64,000 bases of DNA from Chitinophaga sedimenti (GCF_023156195.1 NZ_JAKUKA010000001.1:868001-932000), one strand, 5' to 3'; positions 45,232 to 56,268 are shown, counted from the first letter of the stretch. Notes: generated by a model from the sequence alone, not told the origin. Numbers and translations: made by a program.

Positions 45232-46404
45232 TTATCCTTGATGGAAAGTTACGGCTTTATCATTAATTACCGTAAGGCGCGTCAGTCTCCATAAGCAGAT
45301 AATGGTATAAAATGCCCACAACGCGCAGAGGTGAAACAGCGCGCCCGGCCGGTCTGCAATGCCCGCGCCCTGCTGTACAATGCCCTGGTATAACTGCAGG
45401 AAAGGGGTGGTGGGCAGCAACATGGAAAACCACTGCAGGGCTGCCGGCAGCTTCTCGAGCGGCCAGGTATAACCGGTCACGAGGAAGAAAGGATACGTAG
45501 AAAATGCCATCACCTGCGTGCAAAGCAACTGCGAGCGGAATGCCAGTCCGATCACGATGCCCATCGGGATAAGGCTAAGTATAAAGAGCAACATGACCAG
45601 CGATAGTTGCCAGCCGCTGCCGCGCATCTCCAGGTGCAGTATATTGAAGTTCACGTTCAGGAAAAAGAAGGCGTAGGTGGCAAACAGCAATACATAAAAT
45701 AAGCCTTTGCCCCATAGGGCTGTCGAGGGGTTGTAGTTGGATAGTTGTATCCATGCAGCAATACCGTTTTTTTGTCTCTCCGCCGATGCGCCGCCACTCA
45801 ATCCGAGTAATAAGGTTTGCTGCAGAATCAAAGCCAGTAAGCCCGGCAACAGGAAGCTGCCATAACTGGATTTTTCATTGAACAGGGGCCGGTAATCAAG
45901 CATTACCGGTTGCGTTTCCTGCATGGCCATGTCGTTATTGAGGCCCTGCATCTGCGCATATTTGAGCCTTACCCCCGCACCGGCAGTGAGTCCTACCTGG
46001 GTAATAGCACCCAGCAGATCGCTGGAGGGCAGGAAACGCGCGGCGTTTAGTCCCACCACCATATTGGCCTGTTGCAACGAAAGTATCTTTCTTTCCAGTC
46101 CTTTTTCGATATAAAGAAACCCCTGGCTGGTACCACGTTTTACGTCTTCCTCCGCTTCCTGCAGGCTGGCGACGTACCGCACTTCCGCCATCTGTGTACG
46201 GCCGATCTGTTCCGTCAATTGGCGTGAAAGCTTGCTATGGTCGTCGTCTACTACCGACAGCGGTACTTTTTCTTCCTCCTTGTTGGAATAAATACTCCCA
46301 TAGAAAAAGGCGTACAGCAACGGGGCGATCAGCAGCGTGAGCAGCAGGCTGTGATCTTTGGTCACCATCTTTACTTCGCGTAGCAATATATTAGCGAACG
46401 GCAT
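45232..46404 (-). CDS. ABC-2 type export permease (second of the pair)
   Basis: 390-residue ABC-2 family permease: one N-terminal membrane helix, a long extracytoplasmic domain (about 45-185), then five helices (about 190-375). Related to YhhJ/YbhS-type permeases of tripartite exporters. It overlaps the preceding permease gene by 14 bases and is the last gene of a TolC-HlyD-permease-permease operon. No ATP-binding subunit is encoded in the operon or elsewhere in the window. The exported compound is unknown. Confidence 0.88.
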   Translation of the reverse strand: MPFANILLREVKMVTKDHSLLLTLLIAPLLYAFFYGSIYSNKEEEKVPLSVVDDDHSKLSRQLTEQIGRTQMAEVRYVASLQEAEEDVKRGTSQGFLYIEKGLERKILSLQQANMVVGLNAARFLPSSDLLGAITQVGLTAGAGVRLKYAQMQGLNNDMAMQETQPVMLDYRPLFNEKSSYGSFLLPGLLALILQQTLLLGLSGGASAERQKNGIAAWIQLSNYNPSTALWGKGLFYVLLFATYAFFFLNVNFNILHLEMRGSGWQLSLVMLLFILSLIPMGIVIGLAFRSQLLCTQVMAFSTYPFFLVTGYTWPLEKLPAALQWFSMLLPTTPFLQLYQGIVQQGAGIADRPGALFHLCALWAFYTIICLWRLTRLTVINDKAVTFHQG

Positions 46405-47559
46405 AGGCGGGTTTTCGTTTAAACTGTATCCTTAAAAAGAATACCGCGATGAAGAAAGTGAAGCCTATAAAAAGCAGCAGCCGTATTATTTCCGGAAATG
46501 CGTATTTGAGTGGCAGTTGCATAAAGTGAATCTTGAAGAACGCGTCCAGGAAAAAGGTGTAGGGCATGATGTTCGCGTAATACTGATCGTACCAGGGCAT
46601 AGCCCACCGTGGAAACGTGAAGCCGCTGAACACAAAGGCCGGCGAGGTATAGAATAGTGCAATATCACAGGCCAGCATTACATCTTTCACGATGGCGGAT
46701 ATCATGAGCCCGATGCCGATACAGGCCAGTGCTAAAACATTAAAGAGGATAAACAGGTTAATCGTAGTACCCGTGCGGTTGAGTCCGAAAATCGGAAAGA
46801 TAACGCCCGCCATCAGTAGGAAATTGATCCATGAAACGCTTAAGTGCGCCAGCGTTTTACCGGCAATAACCACCCCCGCACTGTTGCCGGCGATCCTTTG
46901 CAGTTCGGGCATGCAACCGTCTTTCCACTCCATGTTCAACAGTAATACGGCTACCATGATGATCATCATTTGTAAAGCAACGGTAACCAGGCCCGGTACC
47001 GGTATTGCTGGTAATTATAGTCCGGGTTGTAGAGTGGGTAGGTGCTCATTTTTACCGGCATCACCAGCGCCATGGCCTTCCGCGTGGGCATGCCGGTTTT
47101 CACGAGTTTTTGCAGAATAACGCCGGAACCTGCGGTAATAATCACCTGCGCAGCATCTTTATAAATCAGTTTACCGGGTACGAGGGACGAAGTATTGGTG
47201 TATAACGTAATCCGCACCGGGTGCCGGCTTTTAACATCCTGCTCCATGTGTTTGGGAAAGTGTACGGCGCCGAGAATACGGCCTTCGCGCATGGCCTGCT
47301 GTATCTCTGTTTCGCTATGCAGCTGCTCCGTAATATGAATGGTTTCGGCCTGTTCGAGCATGAAAGTTACCTGCCGCGACAGTGCGCCGCGGTCTTCATC
47401 CCAGATGGCGACGGGCAGATCGGCCACTTTCTGTGCATTGTAAATAAAGGCGTAAAAGAAGAAGAGCAGGGGCGGGATCACGATGAGTACCAGGTAGTAT
47501 TCCGGCCGCGAAAATATTCGCTTCCATTCTCGCAGGGTGATATGTAAAATGGCGCTCAT
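46391..47559 (-). CDS. ABC-2 type export permease (first of the pair, one frame break)
   Basis: 389 residues after repair, same design as its neighbour: N-terminal helix (L-V-L-I-V-I-P-P-L-L-F-F-F-Y-A-F-I-Y), extracytoplasmic domain, and a helical C-terminal half. The frame breaks near 47001 (plus strand GG should be GGG). The near-equal length of the two permeases suggests they form a heterodimer in the inner membrane. The start overlaps the end of the HlyD gene by 4 bases. Confidence 0.87.
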
Positions 47560-48541
47560 GGAAGCAATGCAGCCGTCATTCCGGAGCGCAGCCCGCGGAT
47601 GGCGTTCATATTTTGAGGGGTGATCTCAATGGTGAATGTGCGCAGTTCAAATGCACCCTTCTCTTTGGTGGGCACCCAGTTGGCGTATTCCAGCGAAGGT
47701 GCTACGCTGGTTACTTCCGCATCAAACTTTTCGGGTTCGCAGCCGGGCACCTGCAGCCGTACTTTGGTGCCGGGGATCAGCCGTCCCGCTTTATCCTGGC
47801 GGATGTTAAACCGTGCGGTATATGACTGGTTTTTCTGTAACGTCATCATCGGGTAACCGATAGACACAATTTCTCCTTCATGAATGATGAGAGAAGAGAT
47901 AATACCGTCTGCCGGTGCGTAAATCCGGGTATTTTCAGACAACGCTTTGGTGAGTTCGTAGCCCTGTTCGGCCTGCCGGAGTATGGCGGTGGCAGTTTGC
48001 AGCAGCTCGGGCTGTGTGCCTTTTGCAGCATTTCCTGGTTAAGCCGGGCAATCTCCATCTCTTTCTGTGCGGCCTGGTATTTAAAATGAATAAGATCGCG
48101 TTCCGTGCCGGATACCACGCTGTCGCGGTACAGGCGGTCGAGCCGTTCATAAGTTTTTTTCGCCAGATCATATTGGTCTTGCGCGATCTTGTAGATGTTA
48201 CCGGCCGACTGCACCATTTCCGGTCTTGCGCCTTTTTCCAGCAGCTTTAACTGCCCCTGTGCGGCATCGATGGCTGCCCGCGCCTGTTCGCGTACGGCGT
48301 TGATCTCGGTGGTACGCAGTACGCCAAGCAGCTGGCCTTTCCGTACAGTATCACCCTGTTTTACGAGCAGCGAATCCAGGCGGCCGGGAAACTCGGCGGC
48401 TACATCTACATACGCGGCGTCGATCATGCCGAGGGGCTGGGTGTTTTCCTTACCGTTGCCTTTTAACAGGAACAGCAGCGCGGCCAGCAGGATCACTACC
48501 GGGATGAGCAGCGCCCAGTATTGTTTTAAAAATGACTTCAT
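47556..48541 (-). CDS. HlyD/EmrA-type membrane fusion protein (one frame break)
   Basis: 328-residue periplasmic adaptor: N-terminal membrane anchor (about 8-27), lipoyl/barrel-sandwich halves (D-V-A-A-E-F-P-G-R-L-D-S-L-L-V-K-Q-G-D-T-V and Y-A-P-A-D-G-I-I-S-S-L), and a coiled-coil hairpin between them (A-R-E-Q-A-R-A-A-I-D-A-A-Q type). The frame breaks at 48021-48024 (plus strand T4 should be T5). It links the permeases to the TolC-like channel encoded just upstream; ATGA-type overlaps at both ends. Confidence 0.88.
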
Positions 48542-49979
48542 TGTATAACAGGTGCAATTTGTTGAGGTGTGCCAATAATGTTGTAATACTCCGCCAGCGC
48601 GAGGTAGTAACCGGTTACGGCGGTATAATAAGCCTTCGCGATCTCTTCCTCTACCAGCAGCGATTCGTTCAATTCCTTTACAGACGCCATTTCTTCGTTG
48701 CGCCGTTGCCGGATCAGCATAGTGGTGGCCTGTGCCTGTTGCCGTGCCATGCCGAGTACGGCTATGTCTTGTTGCAAGGCAGTTACCTTGTTGCGTGCGA
48801 TCGCTGCGCCGGCTTGCAAAATACTCTTGGTGTTTGCTGTGGCCAGTTTCGCTTCTTCTACCAGCTGCCCGGCCGCTTTTTGTTTACGTTGATGTGATAA
48901 CCCGCTGAAGATGGTCCACTGCATTTCCACGCCTACAAGCCATGGGGGCATGGTAACGGGCAGATCGCGCTGGTAGAGGTTCAGGCTGGCGATGCCAAAT
49001 ACATTTGGGAGGGATAAAGACCGGATGCTTTCACCGCCGTTTCCGCCAATGCCGTTTTACTGTCGACCGCCCGGTAGGTGGCGTTCTGCCGCCAGAACTC
49101 CGTGTTTTCCTGTGCGGTGGTGAGCGAAGTATAGCGCAGCGTATCGTCGATCTGCAAGGCGGTGTCCTGCGGCAGTTGCAGTAACCGCCGCATTTCTATC
49201 AGCGCATTTGCCTTTTCCAGTTCCCGGTTGTGTTGCCGTGTAACTGCCTGCGCCAGCGCTACGGTGGCCCAGTTGCGCAGGTAGGGCGGGATCAGCTGGT
49301 TCTTCACCATTGACGCCGCATACTGTTCATTTTGCGCCATTTCAGCTACGATCCGCTGTTGGCTGCGCAATAACGTGTTCATATAAAGGATACGGATATA
49401 CGTGGCTGCCACTGCAAAGTCAAGCTCCTTTTGCACCAGCTCCACGTTGACAACGCCCGACTCGTACGTTGCCCGGGCAAGGTCGCGTGCGGTATTGAGT
49501 TTGCCGCCGAGGTAAATTGGTTGCCGCAGTCCCAGGGCGGCGGTGAAGTACGATTGTTTGCTGAGGGGCGGATTATAATCCGGGTAAATGCCGTTGATAA
49601 TATTGCGGGAGAGATCATGGATGCGGTCTTGCACGGTTTGCGGCATATCGCTGCCAATGATCTCTTTGTATACTTCGGCAGCGGCGGCGGTGCTTTGTGC
49701 GGAGGAGCCGTTCACGATGCCATTGCGCACAGTTTGCAGGTTTACCTCAAGGGGTTTGCCGAGGTAATTATAACCCGCGAGGAGGTCTACTTTCGGGAGG
49801 TAGGTAACTTCTTCCGCTTTAAGCTGGTATTGCCGCGCGGTTAACGATCGGCGGGCCTGTTCTATACTCACATTACGTTCCCGGGCAAGGCGGAAGCACT
49901 CGTCCAGGCGGAGTCCGGAAGATTGGGCGGATGATAACAGCGTGCACAGGCACAGGAGAAATGGGAGCAGTAATTTCAT
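48538..49979 (-). CDS. TolC family outer-membrane efflux protein (one frame break)
   Basis: 480-residue outer-membrane channel with a signal peptide (L-L-S-S-A-Q) and two repeats of the OEP fold with long helices (R-L-D-E-C-F-R-L-A-R-E-R-N, later Y-Y-L-A-L-A-E-Y-Y-N-I-I-G). The frame breaks at 49004-49006 (plus strand TTT should be TTTT). First gene of the export operon. The interval 49980-50070 is shared with the divergent DUF763 gene. Confidence 0.88.
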
Positions 49980-50042
49980 GCTTAAGGCTTCTTTCTAATA
50001 ACAGCGATTCATCCATTTTGTTAAACAGGATTGATAATTTTT

Positions 50043-50065
50043 TTAGCATTTTTTTGCTAAGTTTG
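50043..50065 (+). promoter_or_regulatory. Inverted repeat overlapping the -7 element of the DUF763 promoter
   Basis: TTAGCA (50043-50048), 6 bases of T, TGCTAA (50055-50060). The right half overlaps TAAGTTTG at 50058-50065, a perfect match to the Bacteroidota -7 consensus TAnnTTTG, only 5 bases before the ATG at 50071, implying a leaderless or near-leaderless mRNA. The half-sites match those of the repeat at 23129-23157 upstream of the radical SAM gene, but their spacing is 7 bases shorter. Repressor binding is inferred. Confidence 0.55.
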
Positions 50066-50070
50066 TTAGT

Positions 50071-51279
50071 ATGAAGAGAGCGGGACATGCAGACATGCCT
50101 TTACATTATGGTCACGTTCCCAAATGGCTGGCCGAGCGGATGACGTCATTGGGCGGTGCTATTGTAGAGGCGATCGTGATGGACTACGGGAAATCTGCCG
50201 TATTGCAGCGGTTGAGCGATCCTTGCTGGTTCCAGGCGCTGGGTTGTGTGATGGGGATGGACTGGCATTCTTCCGGTATTACCACTTCCGTAATGGGAGC
50301 ATTGAAGCGGGCGATTAACCCGATGTCGGACGCACTGGGTATTTACGTTTGTGGCGGCCGCGGTTCGCATTCGCGTAAGACGCCGGAGGAATTATTGCGG
50401 CTGGGCGACCGCACCGGTATCGATGGCGTGGCGATGGTACAACATAGCCGCCTGGCAGCGAAGGTCGACAATACCGCTATCCAGGATGGTTTTCAATTAT
50501 ACCTGCACAACTTCATCGTAACGGATGACGGCGAATGGGCGGTGGTGCAGCAGGGCATGAACGAGGTGTCGCGTACGGCAAGGCGGTATCACTGGCATGC
50601 GCCAACCGTCAGCTCCTTTGTGGATGCGCCGCATGCAGGCATTTACGGTCCCAACCAGGGCATGATCCTGAACCTGGTGCACCGGGAGGCCGATGTGACG
50701 CGTAACAGCATCGTGGACATGGTACGCCGGGAGGCCGCTGATATATTACCTGCTTATAAAGAACTGGTGATGCCCCATCATCACGAGGTGCGGGCGAAGG
50801 ACGTGCAGCTGAAGCGCCTGGGTGCGGTGCTGGCGCTTTCGTACGAGCGGCCGCCGGGCGATTTTGAATCGCTGCTCCTGATGGAAGGAGTAGGGCCACG
50901 CACGTTGCAGTCGTTAACCCTGGTGAGTGAGGTGATCCATGGCACGCCGTCGCGTTTTACAGACCCCGCCCGCTTTTCATTCGCGCATGGGGGTAAAGAC
51001 GGGCATCCGTTCCCCGTGCCCACGAAAACGTACGATGAAACTATCGGCATCCTGCGTGGCGCGGTATACAAGGCGAAGATCGGGCAGCGGGACAAGCATG
51101 AAGCTATTCGTTCCCTGGCGGATTTCTCTGCATCGCTGGAGAAGGATTTCATTCCCAACAACCAGTTCGATCAGTGGGTGCAGCACGAGCGGGATACCTC
51201 GTACCTGTATGGTGGCCGGACGGTGATGGGTAAGGCAAAACCGCCGGCGAAGGAGAGTGGCCAGTTGTCATTGTTTTAA
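50071..51279 (+). CDS. DUF763 protein with C-terminal clamp-binding-like motif
   Basis: 402-residue DUF763 family protein, found in archaea and bacteria, function unknown. Signatures: the opening K-R-A-G-H-A-D-M-P-L-H-Y-G, G-R-G-S-H-S-R-K-T-P-E-E-L, and F-A-H-G-G-K-D-G-H-P-F-P-V. A helix-hairpin-helix-like segment (L-L-L-M-E-G-V-G-P-R-T-L-Q-S-L) suggests DNA binding. The last five residues are Q-L-S-L-F, identical to the consensus beta-sliding-clamp-binding pentapeptide of bacterial repair and replication proteins. A DNA-repair or nuclease role is inferred. Transcribed alone from a short promoter region shared with the export operon. Confidence 0.9.
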   Translation: MKRAGHADMPLHYGHVPKWLAERMTSLGGAIVEAIVMDYGKSAVLQRLSDPCWFQALGCVMGMDWHSSGITTSVMGALKRAINPMSDALGIYVCGGRGSHSRKTPEELLRLGDRTGIDGVAMVQHSRLAAKVDNTAIQDGFQLYLHNFIVTDDGEWAVVQQGMNEVSRTARRYHWHAPTVSSFVDAPHAGIYGPNQGMILNLVHREADVTRNSIVDMVRREAADILPAYKELVMPHHHEVRAKDVQLKRLGAVLALSYERPPGDFESLLLMEGVGPRTLQSLTLVSEVIHGTPSRFTDPARFSFAHGGKDGHPFPVPTKTYDETIGILRGAVYKAKIGQRDKHEAIRSLADFSASLEKDFIPNNQFDQWVQHERDTSYLYGGRTVMGKAKPPAKESGQLSLF

Positions 51280-51331
51280 CCGGCGGTCGTTGTGGCACGA
51301 TCTTCAGCGGTGGCGCTTCCGCCAACGACAA

Positions 51332-51360
51332 TAAAAAGGGGAGAGCGAAGGCTCTCCCCG
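51332..51360 (-). terminator. Terminator of the minus-strand membrane protein gene
   Basis: Stem GGGGAGAGC / GCTCTCCCC with a 4-base loop. On the minus strand it is followed by TTTTTAT. It lies 45 bases past the stop at 51405 and 53 bases past the DUF763 stop. Confidence 0.8.
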
Positions 51361-51404
51361 GTACAATGGATTAAAGGCCGGGTGCATGGCATTTCTTCAT
51401 CACG

Positions 51405-51977
51405 TTACAATATTATCGGGGAGAAAATTGCGTAAGCATAACAGGCCAGTATGCTGATGAGAATGAGGCTGGTGCATAGCGCCTGCATCCAGAAAAGTAG
51501 TTCCAGCTTCATATCCGGGATCTGTTTTCCATCCCGGGTTTCAAACGCTGCTTTCCGCGGATCGGGCGTAAGTGAAGTAATCGCAATAAGCAGGACGGTT
51601 AAACCTCCGTTAATTAAGGCGATTGCTCTCAGGAATTGTACGCCTGCTGTATCAGGCAGCAGCGGAAATATTTCCCGGAAAATAACCCACCACAGCAGGA
51701 GGAAAATAAGCTGGATAAGCAACGCATGTTTAATTGTCCATCTGGTACCTCCATTTGCCGGGAACAATACGTAATGCGCTCTTTTTATCCAACAATAAAG
51801 CAGGACGAGGCTCGCGATCATATCTACTGCGGAAGTAGTAGCGGTAGGTCCGGAAGATTCTTCACCAGATACACTGGCATGTGCTTCCGTTTGTTTGTTG
51901 CGCAGGGACAGGTCTCTTGCCGTCCGGGCAATCTTTCCGAGCCAGCATTCGGCCCGGTTGTTTTGGATACTATTCAT
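51405..51977 (-). CDS. Hypothetical membrane protein, 190 aa
   Basis: A soluble N-terminus of about 50 residues (Arg/Ser-rich) is followed by four predicted membrane helices (roughly 53-70, 83-103, 113-133 and 157-183), with a short D-P-R-K-A-A-F-E-T-R-D-G-K loop between the last two. No domain recognised. Its frame is intact and it has its own terminator. Monocistronic as far as can be seen. Confidence 0.6.
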   Translation of the reverse strand: MNSIQNNRAECWLGKIARTARDLSLRNKQTEAHASVSGEESSGPTATTSAVDMIASLVLLYCWIKRAHYVLFPANGGTRWTIKHALLIQLIFLLLWWVIFREIFPLLPDTAGVQFLRAIALINGGLTVLLIAITSLTPDPRKAAFETRDGKQIPDMKLELLFWMQALCTSLILISILACYAYAIFSPIIL

Positions 51978-52510
51978 TTTTAAAATGTTTTATAAACCGC
52001 TACCATGGATCATTCACATGGCGCCTGGCTTACGGTGTTAAAAAAACGGGCGTACAAATGGTTGGATAAACACCTTTGAAGCTGGTTACTGGAAAGCAAC
52101 GGCCGGTAGGTTCCCATCAGCAATAAAGCCGGGAAGGGGCTGGCGGGTTACAGAAACAAGCTTAACGACAATGATGCTCAGGCTTTTCGCTCCCGACATT
52201 GTACGCAAAACTCTTTCGTACCGGTAGCCCCGGTAACACATAAGGATTGGTTAAAATACCGCAGCGGAGTTGCGGCCAGGTGATAACTGACTGCCAGTAT
52301 TGTAGAAAGGCTCGCTGGTTGGTTTCCTGCCCTTTTCAGAAGGGTCGCTGTGGGCCAATTACTTTACTACAGGCGATTTCGGTTTAAAAGGTGATAGTAG
52401 CATTCAAAAACTACCCTCAATTTGATTTTATCTCATGCAGAACTATATATATAGTAAAGTCTCTCGAACGGCGTATTAGGGTGAATCAAAAAAGGAAAAA
52501 TAGCGTAAAT
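51978..52510. other. 530-base interval, no gene recognised
   Basis: Contains short open frames of up to about 70 codons with no known family and no start context. The first part may hold the promoter of the membrane protein gene on the minus strand. The final 100 bases are AT-rich, with a TATATATATA run near 52446. No repeats or terminators stand out. Confidence 0.5.
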
Positions 52511-52544
52511 AAAAAGTCCCCGCCTGTAAACAGACGAGGACTCC
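52511..52544 (-). terminator. Terminator of the FAD-linked oxidase gene
   Basis: On the minus strand AGTCCTCGTCTG / AGGCGGGGACT pair around TTTAC (with G-T pairs), followed by TTTTTATTT. It lies 17 bases past the stop at 52561. Confidence 0.8.
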
Positions 52545-52560
52545 AATAATTAGTATGTTA

Positions 52561-55490
52561 CTACGCTAATGCCGCGTACAAAATCTCCACCGGATGCAAC
52601 GCGTGCTTCCCGGTACCATCCTTGATCTGGTGCCGGCAACTCGTGCCCGGCGCGGCAATCAACGTCCCCTCTTCCGCATTACGCACCGCCGGGAACAACA
52701 CCAGTTCGCCGATTTGCATCGACAGGCCATAGTGCTCTTTCTCATATCCAAAAGACCCCGCCATGCCACAACAGCCCGAAGGAATTATTTCCACCGAATA
52801 GTTTTCCGGCAACGATAGTATCTTTTTACTGTGTAACACCGACGATAAGGCCTTCTGCTGGCAGTGTCCGTGCAGTTTGATCTTGCGTGGCTCGCGGGAA
52901 AACATGTCCTGGTGAATATGTCCTTTTTCCGCGGCGATGGAGAGAAACTCATCCACCATGTATACGTTGCGCGCGAGTTGTTTGGCGTCTGCAAATTCCC
53001 CGCCTACCAGGTCCGGATATTCATCGCGGAAGCTGAGGATAGCCGAGGGTTCAACTCCCAGCAGGGGTACCTCTTCAGAAATAAGGTCTTTAAACAACCG
53101 CACATTCTTTTCCGCAATGCTGCGGGCTTTGCGTAACATGCCCTTGGACATATAAGCCCGCGCGCTTTCCGGGTGATCGGTCATTACCACCGTGTAACCC
53201 AGCTTGCGCAGCAGCTCCACGGCCTTGATGCCGATGTGCGTATCATTAAAATTGGTAAACTCGTCGCAGAACACATACACGGTTTGTTTGCCGCCCCCGT
53301 GTTGCCCCAGGGAAGGTTTATTCTTTGCAAACCATTTACGCCAGGTAGTATCCTGCAGTGTAGGCATCGAGCGGTCGGTTGCAAAGCCGGAAATACGTTT
53401 AATAAGGTTGCTGGTCGCTTTGGTGTTCACCATCCAGTTGTAAATACCGGGGGCAATGGCCGCCAGGTTATTCATCTTAGCGTAATTGCCGATCAGGCGG
53501 TTGCGGAAGGGAACGCCATTCGCGTCGTGGTAATGCTGTAAGAATTCCATTTTCAGCTTCGCCATATCTACGTTCGACGGGCACTCCGACTTACAACCTT
53601 TACACGCGAGGCAGAGGTCCAGCACCTCATAAATTTCTTTATGATCAAACTTATTCTCTTTGGTAGAGTTGCTCAGGAACTCGCGCAGGATGTTTGCCCT
53701 GGCGCGGGTCGTATCTTTTTCGTCGCGGGTGGCCATGTAACTGGGACACATCGTTCCGCCACTGAGCTGCGTTTTACGGCAGTCGCCCGAGCCGTTGCAC
53801 TGTTCTGCGTGTTGTAACAAGGTCTGATCAGGGAAGTGGAAGATGGTTTTGAGCGTGGGCGCGGGTTTGTCCGGTTCATAACGCAGCATGCTGTTCATAG
53901 ACGGGGTGTCTACGATTTTCTGCGGGTTAAAAATGTTCTCCGGGTCCCAGGTATATTTCAGGGTCCGCATCAGCTCGTAGTTCTTTTCGCCCACCATCTG
54001 GCGGATGAATTCACCGCGAAGGCGGCCGTCGCCGTGTTCGCCGCTGAGGGAACCATTGTACTTCTTCACCAGGGTGGCTATTTCCTCCGCGATTTTCCTG
54101 AACAGCCGGTTGCCTTCACTGGTTTTCAGGTTGATGATGGGGCGAAGATGGATTTCACCGCTGCCTGCATGGGCGTAGTGTACCGAGTACAGGCCGTATT
54201 GTTTCAATATCTCGTTAAAGTCTGCAATGTAAGCCGGCAGGTCTTCCACGTCAACTGCCGTATCCTCGATTACCGGAACGGCCTTTTCGTCGCCGGGCAG
54301 GTTGCTTAGCAAACCCAGCCCCGCTTTGCGCAGCGTCCAGATCTTTTGGTATCCTCTCCAAACAGGAGGGGAAAGTGGTAGCCGAGTCCGGCTGCTTCCA
54401 GCGCCTGTTGCAGTTGCCCCGCGATAGCGGTTACTTCTTCGCGGGTGTCGCGGCAGAATTCTATTACCAGGATAGCGCCCGGGTCTCCTTTTACGAAGAA
54501 GCGGTTTTTACGCTGTTCAATATTATCCTTGGTGCACTCCAGGATAAAATGGTCGATCAGCTCGCTGGCGCTGGGTTTAAACTGCATCGCGATGATATTG
54601 GCGCGCAGCGATTCGTCTATTGTATTGAAGTGTACGCACAGCAGGCCCGCTTCTTTCGGCGGGAGCGGCGATACGTTCAGTTTAATTTCAGTGATAAATG
54701 CGAGGGTGCCTTCGGAGCCGGCTATCAACTTACAGAAGTTAAAATCCTCACCGCCCAGCGTAAAAGGAGCGCTATCCAGCAACATGTCTACGGCGTAACC
54801 GGTGTTCCTGCGGGCAATGCTCTTTTTCGGGAATTCGCGGCGGATCTCTTCCTGGGTGCTGTAATTGCCCAACATTCCACGGATCTGGCGGTAAAGCGCG
54901 GTTTCAAGGGTGTTGTCGGAAGATTCACAACGGGCGTGGAACTCATCGATGTTCATCGATTTAAAATGTACATCGCTGCCATCGCTCAAGATGGCCTTTA
55001 CCTCCAGCAAGTGCTCGCGGGTGCTGCCATATACCACGGAGTTGGAGCCGCAGGAGTTGTTGCCCACCATGCCGCCGATCATAGCGCGGTTGGCGGTGGA
55101 AGTTTCGGGACCAAAATAAAGGCCGTGGGGCTTCAGGAACATGTTGAGCTCGTCGCGGATCACGCCCGGCTGTACCCGTACCCAGTGTTCTTCTTTATTG
55201 AGTTCCAGTATATTAGTGAATTTGCGCGACACGTCCACGATAATGCCGTGTCCCACTACCTGTCCCGCCAGCGAAGTACCGGCAGTACGGGGTATGAGTG
55301 AGGTTTTTTCCGCGCGGGCAAAGGCAATCAGCTTTTTGATGTCGTTGTTGTTTTCCGGGATGGCCACAGCGAGGGGCATTTCACGGTAGGCGGAGGCGTC
55401 CGTGGCATAGAGCGTTCTCGTGGTAAGGTCGTCGTAGAGGATGCCGTCCAGGTTAGCGGCCAGCTCCCGCAGTTTTTCACGCTTCATCAT
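52561..55490 (-). CDS. D-lactate/glycolate dehydrogenase-type FAD and Fe-S fusion protein (one frame break)
   Basis: 976-residue fusion of an FAD-linked oxidase (GlcD/Dld type, residues about 1-480) and a GlcF-like iron-sulfur/CCG-domain part. FAD site: P-R-T-A-G-T-S-L-A-G-Q and G-G-M-V-G-N-N-S-C-G-S-N-S. The active-site region G-S-G-E-I-H-L-R-P and S-G-E-H-G-D-G-R follow the break. Fe-S cysteines: C-N-G-S-G-D-C-R with M-C-P-S-Y, and C-L-A-C-K-G-C-K-S-E-C-P. CCG-type motifs include H-G-H-C-Q-Q-K and S-G-C-C-G-M-A-G-S-F-G. The frame breaks at 54344-54347 (plus strand T4 should be T5). Likely oxidises D-lactate or a similar 2-hydroxyacid and passes electrons to the quinone pool. Confidence 0.92.
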
Positions 55491-55770
55491 GTTGTTCTTC
55501 CGTGCAATTATGAGAAGGCGAAAATATAATCTTCAACCTTAAAAAGAAAGCAATTTGCTAAAATAAGGTTTAGCCCGCCGCCAGCCTTGGGTAAAATACG
55601 CCCACGCCAGGCTAATATCAATGAACATATACCGCCCGGCCTGCCCTAATTTAGTCCATTATCTGTAGCCCGGCCCCGTGCAATCGTGATTACTATTCAC
55701 AGATAGGTTTACCCGAGTTGTATGTGCTTCCGCCCGGAGCGCAGCGCCCTTGTATTTTTAAACCCATAAT

Positions 55771-56268
55771 ATGTTAGCTATGAAAATGATCCCGAAAATG
55801 CTCGTCGCCATCCTGTTTTCCCTGGTTTCGATCGGTGCTTCCGCCAACACCGGTATGAAAGAAACTTCCTATAAGATATGGGGAGTGGCCGTTTACCGCA
55901 CCTTTTACAAGGATTTTGTGAACACTTACACCCTGCCTGTAATGGGCGGTACGGTGACCGCCACCTACACAGTAAGGGTGGTGACGGTGGATTATGGTAC
56001 CTATGGCGGCCTGTCCGAAGCAGGTGTTACGTCTATTGTGTATACGTATACCGGCAGCACTTATCCTATCGTTGGCATCGGGCACGTGAGTTCGTACCTG
56101 TCGCAGTACTACTACCTGACGAACGACAATTACCGCATTCGGGATTCAGCCAATGGTTATACCATCGCGGACTTTACCAGCCAGATCAACATATCGATCG
56201 CCAGCAGCCTGGTGAACCCGTACATTTCTTCTTCGTTTACGATTACCGCGGTCACCAGCGTTCCTTAA
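55771..56268 (+). CDS. Small secreted protein, hypothetical
   Basis: 165 residues with a signal peptide (from M-L-A-M-K-M-I-P-K-M to G-A-S-A-N). The mature part is beta-rich and unusually full of Tyr, Thr, Ser and Val (V-T-A-T-Y-T-V-R-V-V-T-V-D-Y, Y-L-S-Q-Y-Y-Y-L-T), with one Cys-free compact domain. No family recognised. The start could also be the ATG at 55780. It stands alone between the oxidase promoter region and a bidirectional terminator. Confidence 0.65.
   Translation: MLAMKMIPKMLVAILFSLVSIGASANTGMKETSYKIWGVAVYRTFYKDFVNTYTLPVMGGTVTATYTVRVVTVDYGTYGGLSEAGVTSIVYTYTGSTYPIVGIGHVSSYLSQYYYLTNDNYRIRDSANGYTIADFTSQINISIASSLVNPYISSSFTITAVTSVP

Noticed and set aside
55540..55580. Third copy of the TTAGCA-type operator upstream of the lactate dehydrogenase-type gene
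   Set aside because: Only one half-site (TTTTAGCAAATTGC on the minus strand) is present without a matching TGCTAA arm, and the gene is not repair-related.
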